Shown here in pieces: positions 33,801 through 46,479 of a stretch of 64,000 bases of DNA. The first letter of the stretch is position 1. Every line of letters starts with the position of its first letter. The position numbers and the translations under genes are program-made. The DNA comes from Sebastes aleutianus (Eukaryota > Chordata > Actinopteri > Perciformes > Sebastidae): positions 18,348,506 through 18,412,505 of the forward strand of contig CAKAKS010000034.1 of NCBI GenBank assembly GCA_916700875.1. Reading direction: 5' to 3'. The notes under the pieces are model-generated. The model was not told the DNA's origin, made no database searches, and worked only from the letters and a program-made list of their open reading frames with translations.

Positions 33801-36800
33801 TTCCTGTAGGCTGCCATTTAAAATATATCCAATTATATTGAACTCTAATGTATGCAATATAATGTAATTGTATTCTACTTTGATTTGTTTTGCAGAACCA
33901 AAGATCTATGTCATGAAAAGTGTGAAAATTATTTCAGCCTTTATTTTTTAGATGAGAAGAAAAATTACAGTATAATCTTATAACAACTTGTTTAAATCCT
34001 TAAAATGATTTGGAGGTGAGTAGTTCATGAATAGATACTTACTGTTGTAGTTGTGATCAGATTACTGCAGTGTACAATTTAATGGAACCTGTTGCTTCTT
34101 CAAATCTGTACAAATTGTATCTCCAGTGTATCAAATGAAAGCCCCAATTAATACTTCCATTGGTCCAGTGTGCAAAAGCATGTTTTAAACTCAGAAACTC
34201 ACAACTCAGAAATACTGAGACTGTTTTATCTGACTTGAGGTGGACCGTGCAACATTTGTGGCACCGTTTTCCACCATTTTCCAATGAGGAACTACTGGTA
34301 AAGCTTTGATTATTATAACTGATTGTATCCGCTCTGCACCAATGATGTCAATGTAGATATAAAGATCCACCGTCTGCCTGAAATTCCCAAAAATGTTCCT
34401 GGGTTTCATCCTTTGCCAAAGCTCCTTGAATGCAGCAGCCACCTTTTATATTCCCTTCCAACTTCTAAGTATAAGAGGGACAAACAAGCCTATTGTTAAA
34501 TGAAATAATTAACCGAATCTGATTATCCCACAAGCAATATCAAGTGGAATCCAGGAAAGATTTTAAGAGCCAGCGCAGCGACCAGCCCACAGACGTTATT
34601 ACTGCAACAACTCTGTCTCTTTCTCACTCTCTTTCTTTTGTCTACTTATTCTGTGAGATTACAATTACGAACTCCGCATGAGTGTTAAATTATGTTTTCG
34701 TCTGTTATACATGTGTAATTGGTTCATGTTTATCCCACCATGAATACAATAAAGCTCCATTATAAAGAATTCAACTGTGATGATTTAATTGCCTTACGAC
34801 TAACAGATTTACTCAATGGATGAAGAGGGGTCACACTGGGTGAGACCCCAGGAGAGTTTTCACTCACTGGGTGGCAGCCCTTTAGATTACACACTGTAAA
34901 CAGGAACAAAATAACAGAAAAGGACAGTCTTTTTAGCAAATTTGTGGTTCGAATCAGTCTTAATTACTTAGCAATAGTTAAAAACTCTCTGTGCAGCACA
35001 TCAGTTTCATGCCCTGTATTGGAACTATGTTAAAGTGCATCGTCCCTATCAAATAAATCAAATCAAAACGTGTTTTATAACTTGTAAAGATATTAGTTGG
35101 TGTTAATTAGTCGCGACCCAACAGAACAATAGTAGTTCACAGCCTTTGAACTGCAATGGCTGGCGGTTTGGCCATACATAAAACGCTGCACAGTTTGCTG
35201 AAACTGAACGCCTTTTATTTCACTTCCCAAGCTTCATAAAACAGCCTTTTTCCACAATCGGATACTTGCTGAAGTTCTAGGAATCGCAGACTGTACTGTG
35301 AAATGAGAAAACCCCTGAATGTTGCCTTTGTTAGCTGCTTTTAATTAAACGCTGCATGTCTTTCCCCCGTTATGCAACAGCAGCCTGCAATTACGCAAGC
35401 ATCTGAAGATCTCATTGAATGAAGTTACAGGCCGATTGATCGTCTACGATACTTTCAGTTGACTTCCAACATATTTGCAAATGCTTCGACGTCTCACATA
35501 ACATGCCCCTGGGCTTGACGTAAGAGCTATACAGAAATATGGCCTGTCAGTGATGAATAAAGATCTGTTTCTCACCTGGATTGTTACATTCTTTGGATGA
35601 TCTTCAGACAATTTGGCAACTAAATAGCATCACTTCTGCTGCACAAAGCAGATCATGCAACCGGTTATTATCCCAGTCGTGAATATCATGTTCGTGGCAT
35701 TTTAATAAGCAAATCGGTGGGATGAGCTCTAGCGCATGACTCACATCAGAAGAGGCTTTCATGTCTTCCAACTGTATAACAGTATATGTGTCTGTGTTGG
35801 CCTATGTTGTATATTCTGGCATCACATACACAGAAGCCTTCATCAATAGGCCCTAATCATGCTGTGGAATAAAAATGTCCTTTCCAAAGAAGTGCAGAGA
35901 CACATGATAAATCAACCAACAGGGCTTTGCGTGGGTGATTCATTAAATGATGGGTGTTCACATAATGTTGGAAAGCTTCATTTTGTTGTCAGAATCGGTC
36001 CTCAGTAACTACCACTTGGGCCCCAATTCACCAATTGCTGTTTGGGCTATTTTGGGAGCTCTGCGCTCCCCTGTCAGTGACGTGTGCTGCTGGGTAAATT
36101 TGCAGCTCCGGCGGCCTGGGCCTGCAACCTCAGATGGCATCAATCGGGAGAACATGGCAGGGTGGGAGGGAGGAGAGGGACGGGTAACGGGGAAGATGCT
36201 AGAAGGAGAGGAGCAGAGGCGGAGGAACTGGACAGAAAATATTAACTGTTGCGAGATGACTCAAGGACATGAGTGGGGCTTGAATAAGAGGACATAATGT
36301 CCAAAATGGCAAAACTAACCAAACTAATCTATTAGAAATAGGTATTTTAAAGTGAATCTGAATCTGAAGAGGAATCTGTTTGCATCAGATGAGAGAGATG
36401 AAGGCTGCGTTCATGGGAACTGTTATTCTTACTGATGACTAACAAGTGTAGGGAAGAGTGATAGGTGATGATGGAGGTGGAGGAGTGGGGGCGCTATTGT
36501 ACTTCGTACTAACCAACTGTGGCAAATGGAAGGAGGAAAGTACACACTGAATAAATCTTTTTGATGCTGAGTGCAAATTCTGCCTGAAATGCTGTGCTTG
36601 GTAATGTTTTTGTTTTGTTTCTTGCATGGAAGACTGCCTAATGACAAGTGCTTTTAAATGGGAATGTTTTCAATATTGGATTGCAAAAAAGAACAAAGAA
36701 ATCATCACTGTCCATCACTGGTACTTCAGAGTAATTCTTCTTAAAAAAAACAAATCCAATACAGTTAAGGTTTATTTATTTGGAAAGTCTAGCTGAGATC

Positions 36801-36857
36801 AGTATTAGCCATTACACACATGCAGATACACACTGTGTAATACAATCACAGACTTCT
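33801..36857. other. Gene-free region
   Basis: No gene or confident transposon. Parts (about 35320-35520 and 36020-36150) look like unique, non-repetitive sequence. Confidence 0.5.
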
Positions 36858-37322
36858 TTTAAAGGAACAGTGTGTAACATTTCGGGGGATCTGTTGTGCA
36901 GAAATGGAATATATTATTCATAACTATGTTTTCATTAGTGTATAATCACCTGAAACTAAGAATCGTGTTTTTGTTAGCTTAGAAAGCGCCCCCCTTCATA
37001 TCTACATACTTAAGAGGGTCCTCTTCAAGGTGTCCGCCATGTTTCTAGTTCTCCGACACGCTTGTGAAACTGCGATAAAGTGAGCCGCAGAGTGCTAAAC
37101 CGTGTGACCACCAGCTGGCGTCTGACTTCCGGTGTAGTAAGTAACGTTATTATGGTAAGGATGACCTCTGAGTAGGGCGAACGGCGTTATCACGGTTTTC
37201 ACTTGGCAGCTCACGTTACTGCAGTCTGGGAAAGGGAGGAGTGAGTGAAAGGGTACTCAGTTGGTTGCAATCTGCAACCACACCGCTAGATGTCACCAAA
37301 TCCCACACACTGTACCTTTAAA
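36858..37322 (+). mobile_element. MITE family R, copy 1
   Basis: Ends 'ttaaaggaacagtgtgtaac' and (inverted) 'ttaaaggtacagtgtgtggg' are terminal inverted repeats. The interior includes 'ggttgcaatctgcaacc'. The same family recurs at 54256, 59249 and 62715. Confidence 0.8.
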
Positions 37323-37346
37323 ATATCAGTAATTAAAACTTGCAAG

Positions 37347-37682
37347 TAGGGCTGGGCGATATGGAGAAAATCAAATTGTTTTTTAACAAATATCTCAATA
37401 TCGATATTGTAGTTTTTACTCTTTGTGCTTTCACAAAATATTTACACAATGAGATTTTTGATAAATAGTCAGTAATGTGGATATAATGACTAAGTGGGTT
37501 AAGGTAAATAATAGAGCAGCTAGAACAGTCTGGTAAGTTCAGAAAATCCCATCACTTAACTGTAATGCAGTCTTTAAAACCCGGAAAAGACACTTATGCA
37601 ATATTACAGTATCCAAAATCTAAGACGATATCTAGTCTCATATCACAATATCGATATAATATCGATATTTTGCCCAGCCCTA
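37347..37682. mobile_element. hAT-like MITE with candidate 8-bp target duplication
   Basis: Termini 'tagggctgggcgatat' and 'atattttgcccagcccta' are inverted. The flanks cttgcaag (37339-37346) and tttgcaat (37683-37690) agree at 6 of 8 positions, as for an aged hAT target-site duplication. Confidence 0.75.
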
Positions 37683-39863
37683 TTTGCAATATCCATCACA
37701 ATTCATTGCAGTAACCGGTTAGACACTACTGGAAACCAGTTTCCAGTGTCAGTATGCTGTGATTTGCTGCCATAATTATTAGCTGTGAAATTAAATCTGT
37801 CTAATTAAGTTGGAAATTTAGTTATTAGCTGTGAAATTAAATCTAATTAAGTTGTAAAATTAAATTTGAGAACCAGAACAGGGTAAGGAACTGCAAAGCA
37901 TCATCCATCCTGTGGAGGAGGTCTAAAGTTGTCAAAAATGCACTAGTGGTAAAATTTCAGACTAGCGTGATAAAAAGGCAAAACTGAATCTAACCATCCA
38001 TGTCAGTGAATGAAAACTGGAATTAATTTGACTTAGTTACAACAGTAACGGCAGTGACACTAGAGAGCGCAACGAGCCGGGGGTTTAGTCTGTAGAATAA
38101 ATGGAAGGAGACCCAATATGAATCCTTGCGGAACACCTTTCTCAGCATTTCAGGGCTTCAATTTGAAGAAAATGGCAAAAACGGTTAGCTACAAACTACA
38201 AGAAAGTCAAGTTATCATACAGTACTATGACAATGGCTAAATCCTGACCAGAGGACATAGTCAACCCCCAGAAACAACCTTATTTGTATTGTTGAACAGT
38301 GATTCTAGGATTTTAGACAAACAGCAAAGAGCTCACCTTTATGCATTGAAACCACCTGAGCCAATTTCCGTATGGAAGGAACTCCGTCAGATAGAAAGTT
38401 GAATTGAAAAATAAGTAAAAGTGATGTTGTGATGTGATAGAACAATCAACATACATGTAGAAGGCTAAGTTACAAGTTGACTATCTGAGCATGTAACAAG
38501 TTTAAGTGAATATTTGGTTTTGTGATAAAAATGATGATTAACAAATCAAAGTCTTGTGACGATGAAATGTTAGCTTTGTCATTGTGTACAGGTAAGTTAT
38601 CTAAAGGCTCATATGATGAGATGAAACAACACGTGGGCTAGTTGGGCCATATTCACAATAAAACAACTGGTGGCTTTTATTTTTTCTAGTGTTTCTAACA
38701 CAAATTGTTGGGCGGTTTTCACAGAATGACAACACCAAAATGATGGGGTGGTTTGTTTTCCAGAATAAGATCTATTAAAATGATTTAGCAAGATTCTTCA
38801 TGTCATTGGTCTGCTTGGTTTGGACATCAGCTGAGACTGATTAAATTCAAAAAACATCTTTCAGCTTGTCTGAGGTGCTGGGAAACCATAATAAGCAACT
38901 CAGAGGATCTATGTATTGACCATAAATTCCTGAGACCGTCCCTAATTACAGAGATGGGGCAGTAAACACCCGTAATAGTGTTGCGCACATTCCAAATATC
39001 CCCAGTTCCCCATTCACATTCCTCAGCACTGAAGAGGAGTTAAGTAGACATACAGTGAGGTTTGCATAAATCAATACAACACCTCCTTTCTCTTTGCTGT
39101 CACATCCAATCACAACACCAGTTATGTCTTCATTTGAAACAATGGCAATGAGCCAGGCATCTGTGGGGACATCCTGTACAGTTACATGTGTACAAATTCC
39201 AATATGGGATTTGGTTTCTTATGTTTAGGTCTGTACTTTATACTGTGAACGTTTGTCCATCCCTGCAACTGTACAGCTCTTCATTTTACAGTAAAAACAT
39301 GTTTTTTATATATATATATATCATAACTTTTTTAATTGTCAATTTCTCTATTTTATCTATGTTTCTTGACTGTTGCAGTACTTGCTTTTATATTTTATTT
39401 TCTCTATTGTTATGCACCAAAAATACCAAGGCAAATTGTTTATATGTCATGGTTAGGAGAGCAGGCAGAAGCGGAAGAACTCAAACACAGATGAGGAGAG
39501 GCTAACTGGTGCAGTACAATGATTTTTTACAAATAAAAAGGCTTACAGGCAGTGAGTCATCCAATTAGACTGTTATCAGCCTATTTCATAAGCGTTATAG
39601 TGCACCCAGTACTAGGTTTTATCATCTATCTTCCTCATCCATTGGGCCCATAGAGCAGGCGCAGTAGCGTTTCCTTTAACTCCGCCTCCCAGCTCTCGCT
39701 CCAGCCTCGGTCTAGGGAAATAACTCTGGATTCCGCTATAAGTGCATTTTACAACTTTTAATATCTAATGATTTAAATAAAAGCTATTCAAGTGTTTATA
39801 CTGGGAAGTTTATCTATCTAAAAGAAAAAAAACAGTCCCAGGAGGCCAAAGCAGGGAACACAT
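37683..39863. other. Gene-free region
   Basis: Nothing recognised apart from a short TA run at about 39307-39321. Confidence 0.5.
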
Positions 39864-40100
39864 TAAACATGTCGAGGCCGAATGCTGATTGAATGTGCTG
39901 TTGGGCCATTGAAGGCAAGGTCTGGAGCACTAAGAAGGGTGATGGACATCGACCTGAATGACCTTCTTTGCGTCATTTATGCATGTAAAGAGACAGTTGA
40001 GGACAACAGAGTGATGACAGTCATGCAGTTCGACCAGGAATCCCAGTCCCCCACCAACAATATCGAACTGACTGTGATGAAGCTGAAGGAAAGGGAGTGA
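39864..40100 (+). pseudogene. PIF/Harbinger transposase, C-terminal fragment
   Basis: The frame reads GRMLIECAVGPLKARSGALR, then MDIDLNDLLCVIYACK. This matches the C-terminal end of Harbinger DDE nucleases around the final catalytic Glu (the IECA-G-LKAR region), then a degenerated tail up to a stop at 40098-40100. The rest of the transposase is absent, so it is a relic. Confidence 0.7.
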
Positions 40101-41753
40101 GAAGGGCGGTAACAAAATTCCTTGACCCTTAACTTGTGATCTCACTTGTGGTGACATGTAAATATTGTGGCGAACGTTTGGAGTTTTTGCGTTTGAGTGT
40201 GGACAGAGATATTTTGTAAAACAAAGGTAGTGTGGACAGATTTTGATTTTTTTTAAACGGAGGGGAAAATATCCGTTTTTAGAAATATCTGTATACTTGT
40301 AGACCAAGCCTTAGTTTCACTTTCACTTTTGAAACATAGTTTCTTTTAAGCCAAAACACAATATTTGTTTGTGTTTTCGTTGCCTAAACCTAAAGAAGCC
40401 TTTTTGTTTGTGTTCAAAACTTATCATTTCATTCAGGTTTACAACGTGTTAGAACATGTTTCTTTTATATTTCGCTTTCACAACGTAGTAGGCCTAGTAG
40501 GCCCCTAATGACCCACATATATGGTATTCATGGACTGATAACAGTCGAATCGGGTGCCCAGATGGCAGGCAGGCAAAACTCCATACAGCAACAATGATGA
40601 TCTGACAATGGAACAAAGTAAGTGGACCGGTATATGTAGTGACTGACTGATGGGAAGTGGGAACAGGTGAGCAGAGGTCTGGTGTATGCAGGGCTAATGA
40701 GGGACAGGTGAAACTAATCAAGAAGGCGGGAAACACACAAGGGCAGGAACTGGAACAACAGGAAAAGTTAGATTTTCAAAATAAAACAGGAAATTATGAC
40801 TACATGAGAAGAAACAAAGAAAACAGAGCAGACATTGTATGTGAAAACCTACTTGGCAATAAACCGGATCCTGATTCTGATAGCTCAAGGTATATCTTAA
40901 ACTCAACTGAGAATTTAATTCCATTATTAATATTAGATGTGTTAGAGGAGGAAGAGTATAGTTTTAGATATAAGAGCCCAACCTTGTCTGATACATTCGG
41001 AGAGACATATAATGCCATCTAAACTCAGTTTTATCAACATAATGTTGATTTTGATTAACATATATGCAAATTCCCAAAATGTTCTTATCGAATGTATCTG
41101 TATTCTGCTGCTGTTTTCCTGCATATAGCATACTGATATAGCAACTGAAGCATGATAAACATTTTTTATGAATATGGTTATGTTAAGGCCCTCAGAGTAC
41201 ATGGTTAAGGTTGTTGAATAATGAAAAAGTCACAACCAACTTTAAGCATAAGACAGGACATGCTTACCACAATCTCTCCCTAACCAGTATGAAGCGCTTG
41301 GATAACGTCTCTCACAAACTCTCTTTTTTTCATTCTTCATGCAATTACTTCTGTCACTTCTCATATGTATTAGTGCAACACCGTGAACGCTTTCGAGGAA
41401 AGACTGTCCGCAAGTGTGTTTCCAATTCATTTGTCATAGAGCGATGTAATCGCTAGGACTGCAGGCTTTTTGTCCTATCTTTGATTGTGGTCGTCGGGAA
41501 CAGCCATGAACAATTTTTCTTTCAGATATGGTCAGTCAGCATGTTTGTTTGAAGCATACCCTGACCACCTCCATACAAATTGCTGGCAGTACAAGAACAT
41601 ATCACTAGATTGTCTGGAAAAAAACGATTATGTTTGTGGCAAATCAAATTAGTTGTATATAAAGCATGCCAGGACAGCTGTATAATGCAGACAACTGTAG
41701 GAATGGAAATGTGAGTGGAGTAGATTAATCCCAACTGTCACTTGGAAGCAGCC
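40101..41753. other. Gene-free region, probably repeat-derived in part
   Basis: 40630-40800 (with 'gacaggtgaaactaatc' and 'aaaataaaacaggaaatt') looks like a transposon end or UTR of unidentified type. An open frame (40657-41022) over it has no recognisable domain. Confidence 0.4.
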
Positions 41754-42416
41754 TTAAAGCAGCAGTGGGTAGAATTGGAGCAAATATGATTAAACAGAGT
41801 TACTTGAAACGGTCACTATATCCTGACAGTAGTGCATGAGACAAGTAATCTGAAAAAAATATCATGTGCCTCTGTGTCCTCAGGCGCTCCTAACACCATC
41901 TGCAAGATTTCACAGACCGGAGGAAAACAACCAATCAGAGCCGAGCTGGAGCCTGCCGTCCAGCTGCCGTCTATGAGCCGGCTGTCAATCACTCACGAAC
42001 TCTGATCAAACGGTCAAACTAGGCAGCGCTGATCAAATATGAATCAATATTCTATTACTGTAATGACTATTTCTCGCCTCAAATGTTTTCAGGAACATCT
42101 TGTAGCGTACTGTTTAGCCGTAAAATGAGAAAGTTTGTGACCCCGCAGCCATGTTGAGATCAGTTGAGGAAATACCAAGCACCGCCCACCAGCCGGAGCA
42201 CAGCAAATGAATAGGAACGCTCTCTCTCTGAAATGACCTGTGATTGGTCGAAGTCTCCCGTCACAGGCTAGATTTTTGAAAGCCCGAAAACAGACCAATG
42301 AGGAGGTGCAGAACTGTAATTTTCTCTCAGAACACTTGAGTTACAATATGCTGGAAGGTTATTATGGAATGTTTTGCCCACTGATGACAAAAACATTCTG
42401 TCTACTGCAGGTTTAA
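41754..42416. mobile_element. MITE with short inverted ends
   Basis: 'ttaaagcagcagtgggtaga' at the left pairs inverted with 'tctactgcaggtttaa' at the right. The 660-bp interior is non-coding and includes 'accaatcagagccgagctg', a widespread teleost repeat pattern. Confidence 0.7.
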
Positions 42417-44004
42417 TAGACTGCATGTTAGTTTGGCTCCATGATGTTAAGGGTCAAGTCAATCTCAATTGCAACAGTCCAGAAGCTGTCCAGAAAATGC
42501 ACAACCAAGAGATGCTAGTTTACTTTTGACTTCTATGTCTCTGTAACAAGGGACAGGTGAGGGGCCAGCAATAATGCAGCGCTTAACAATGAAAGACAGT
42601 GGTGACATGTAATCCTCTTTTAGATTTTGTTGATTGTTTCAACCTAATGTCATTTGATCTGGTATACAAGATGCTGTATATAACAGATGGTGCACAGACT
42701 GGAGGCAGGCAGGGAAGCGGGCCATTGGCTGCTTACAAGCAGCTTTTGAGAAAACAGGGTCCAGGCAGATCAGGCTTTTGTTAACAGAGAAATAAAATAA
42801 GATAACCATCGATTGGGATTGCACACAAAAATGTGCAAATTATAATCTTTATTAGGATAATAATGAAATAAATCATTATTGTGAGTTAAGCTAAAATATT
42901 GCAGGGCACATGGGAGAAGTTAGCTTCCCGGGCTTCTGCCAGAAAGGGTCTATTTTAACCCAAACCTTGATCTTATCCTAAACCTAACCTCCTGCAGAAA
43001 GTTCTGAAGGCTAACGTCTCCCATGTGCTAAATCAGGTCAGTGGATGCTTGGAAGGAAGTGAAGAGAGGAAGTATTAGTATTAAAGGCACTTAAATTGGC
43101 CTGGGACCCAAACTACCCCAGGTGGAGAATACATTACTATCCACAACTCTAAATATTGCATTGGCTTCAGACCACCCACAGAATCCACACTACCCCTCAC
43201 CTTGAACACTGATCAGTAATACTGATTGAGTAGTCTTAAAGTAGCTGCTACAGCATCATTAACTACCAGTCTGTGTTTAAAGGAGCAGTAACAGGCCACA
43301 AAGTGCTTGAGAAAGTGAACTAAATTGGCCCAAGCAAGGGTCTGCAGAGTGCACAAACAAACACGGAGTGAGAATGAAGAACGCTTTTGCGAGACCAGAT
43401 AATGAGCAGACATGGAGAGAACAGAGAAAGCACAAACAGAAGAGACACAGCAGAAAGCGAAGGACAAGCATAACTGGGAGAGAGGGGGAAGGAAAGAGGA
43501 GAAGAAGCAGAGAAAAACAGAAAAAAGAGATATAAGAATAGGAGAGAGGTGAATGGAGGGAGCCGTCACGCAGCGCTCGGAGCGAGCCTTGACGTTGGCA
43601 TCTCTCATCGCCTACTCACTCTGACAGCCTGGTGCAATGTGGAGGGTTCAGACCAGGTCAGTCGCTCACAAACATGCTGGACAATCTTGACTCTGACGAC
43701 ACTTTGGCAGAGGAGACCAAGGGGAAGCAAACCCCAAATATTCAAACCATGTGTTGAGCCAGTAGATAAATTCCACATTTGCCCTGTTAGTTTGCAACAC
43801 AACAGTTTAAAATGTGCTCAGACTTTTATAAGATGATAAAATTATTACATCTTCTTGGCAGTGAAAGCTCAGTGACGTCAGACTGTAGATTTACATCATA
43901 AATCTAAACTTTATGCACTATTGGCAACATAAAAATAAGAACAAAGAGATCTTGTTTTTCCTTTTTATTCCATTTCCAGCTAATTAATAGAACACAAAGA
44001 TCAT
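42417..44004. other. Gene-free region
   Basis: Nothing recognised. Purine-rich at about 43370-43560. Confidence 0.5.
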
Positions 44005-44303
44005 TACAGCTGTAAGCAGCGATAAACGGGTCCTCATCCCTTGTGCACGTTGGGGGTATTGGTGGGACACTGGTTGACGCGGCTGAGCATTTCCATGACC
44101 ATCAGACACCGTGTTCCTGAGTTAGATGGTATTTCCTGCATGGAGTGCATGACCTGGAAATGACGTTTTGCAAAATTTTTACCACTTCCTGTGTCCACTA
44201 TGTGGCGCTATAGAGCACACACACTAATTATACATCATGTTGCTGTTTATCATCTGTACACATGTCAATTTCATGTAAATTGAATGATCTTTGTCACATA
44301 AAG

Positions 44304-45063
44304 TGGTGGACACACTGCCAGCATGAGGCTCGCGTGAGTCTCGCGTGGCGTGTTGTTTTTTATTTCGGCGTCCATGTTAACAGGTTAGAGTGGACACACT
44401 GCCCGCATGAGACGCGCGTCAGACGCGTGTCTATTTTATAGAATAGAAGGGTCGCCTATTTTACACGCGAGCCCCTCGCGTCTCAGCTGCGTGTCCTTGC
44501 AGCAACAGACAGTGAAGGTGATCTATTGACAGTATATGGACATCATATCAGCTACATGATACAGTTTACATGTCTAGACATCTGTAGAATATGTCACAGA
44601 CAGTGAAAGGGATCTAGTGACTGTATATTAACATCGTACCAGCAAGACTTTACTGCAGTTTACATGTCTGGACATCTGTATAATATGTCACAGACAGTGA
44701 AGGTGATCTATTGACTGTATATGAACATCATCAGTGACTTGGAAAGCATCATAAATGAATACAGTACGGAGTTTTAATTGTGTATTATTACTATTATTTA
44801 CTAATTACCACATGTTTCTGAACCCTTCTCTGTCTAAAATAAATATAAGTTATATTTATCATGAAGTTAAATGGCCATTAAAAGGCAAACTCTATGTAGA
44901 AAGAAAGGGCTGTCAGCAGCAGCAGAAATACAGCTGACAGGGAGCAGACACGCTCCCGACAGGCAGCTAACTAGCGTCTAGTGTGAACACCCTAGGTGTG
45001 CATCACGCAGCCACGACGCGACGCTGCCGTCAGGCGAGCCTCATGCGGGCAGTGTGCCCACGG
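44304..45063. mobile_element. hAT-like non-autonomous element with internal tandem repeat
   Basis: Left 'tggacacactgccagcatga' and right 'catgcgggcagtgtgccca' are inverted repeats of about 30 bp. The flanks cataaag (44297-44303) and cataagg (45064-45070) form a candidate 7-bp target duplication. A second copy of the left terminus occurs at about 44391. The interior has about 2.4 units of a 93-bp tandem repeat (44503-44735). Confidence 0.75.
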
Positions 45064-45670
45064 CATAAGGCTGTCTTCCTGTTGCCAGTTGGTGGTGCTA
45101 TGACTATGACTCACTACGGGCATGTAGATGTCTTCAGGCCCGAACTCTTATCCAGTATGTGAAATTTGGGGGTAAATTGGACAATGTAAAGTCAAGTTAC
45201 AACAGCTTCCTGTGTCATGGTTAAACATAAAAATTGTCCACCTCGCCACGGCGACGCCATTCCATGAAAACACAAAAGCTTCACAATTTTGCATCGTGAA
45301 GGTGTTGAGATTCTGCTGACCAAATATGAGATGGATGTGTTGAATCCTGTAGGAGGAGTTTTGAAAAGTGCCTAAAATGGCATTTTTTCACATGACCTAT
45401 GACATCATCGTTCAACTATTCTTTCGCAAATTAGTGTCACAATAGTTGGAGGGTTATACCAACCAAATTTGAAACAAATCTGATCAACCCTCGAGGAAGT
45501 GTTAGAAAAAGTTTGCATAAAATCCATGAAAAATAAAAATGGCCGACCTGTAAAAGCCACGTCCGAAATGATGAGAGCAATTTGAATGTGTGAATATTGG
45601 AGCAACTATGTCCCAACTATGGCCTTCCATGCATTACGGGCAGTATGGTGCCCGCTAAGCAAGAATGAAC

Positions 45671-46072
45671 CATAGGCGATATATAAGAAGTGAACGTAGT
45701 CACCGTTACGTCACCCGTTGGTTGTGGGCTTCTGTTTTGAAGCCTTTAGTTCGGCATTTTGGCTGTCGCCATCTTGGTTTTTTGGAACCACAAGTGACAT
45801 GAGAGGGGTGGAGCTCAGTATAACTGAACCCTGACATTTTTAGGCAACCAAAATATTACAATTAACTTTCCAGAACTGAAAACACACTGTGAAAGGGTTA
45901 AAGTTCTAAGACGAAAACGCGGACAACTCCCAGATCGGACGATGCCGTGGTAGCAACCCGTCAATCACAAGGTAGCCACGCCCTAAAGCATACTTATGGT
46001 CGATTTGACTCTAAAAAGGACCATAATGTACTAAATGAGCATGTTGTTGTATTGATGAAGACTTGAAACTGA
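45671..46072. repeat. Interspersed repeat family S, copy 1
   Basis: Shares 'atataagaagtg.acgtagtcacc', 'gttttgaagcctt', 'gtggtagc.acc.gtcaatcacaa' and 'gccac.ccctaaagcatact' with 57450-58082, in the same order. The right-hand 200 bp of the longer copy is missing. Confidence 0.7.
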
Positions 46073-46479
46073 ATAAACTAGCTAATAGTTTTAACATGAG
46101 TGCAAAGTTATGTGAGTTTTGGCGCATCCTTAAAATTCTCAAAAAATTAAAATGAACGCACAATATCCAACATGGTTGACTTCCTGTCCGGTGAAAAAAA
46201 TTTAAATTACATTTATATGTTCTTAAAGATGAGAGCAATGATCCCACCAAATTTTACAAACATTAAAGGAACTCTATCTCAACACTGGCGTGCGTTTGGG
46301 GACGTTATGGAGCCCACTGGTTCTAAAGTGTGTGCCAAATTTTGTGAGTTTTCAAGCATCCCGAGTCCCTCAAAAATTGCACAACAGAAAAATAATCTCT
46401 ACAAAAACAACATGTTCCTCGCACTTTCAGTGCCAAGGACTGTTGGGGCCCTGGCACTTTCATGCTCGGGCCCTAATTA

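Larger units (their letters stand above)
44005..46479. repeat. Composite interspersed repeat with two nested insertions
   Basis: Host element from 'acagctgtaagcagcgataa' to 'tgctcgggccctaatta', a common teleost repeat of unclear class. It is interrupted by a TIR element (44304-45063) and by a second repeat (45671-46072). No coding capacity. Confidence 0.6.

Noticed and set aside
40657..41022. 121-aa plus-strand frame
   Set aside because: Low-complexity, hydrophilic and lying in repeat-like sequence; no family recognised.
43213..43608. 131-aa minus-strand frame with hydrophobic segments
   Set aside because: It arises from a purine-rich tract (poly-pyrimidine on the minus strand), giving Phe/Leu/Ser-rich random sequence. 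There is no signal of selection or splicing.
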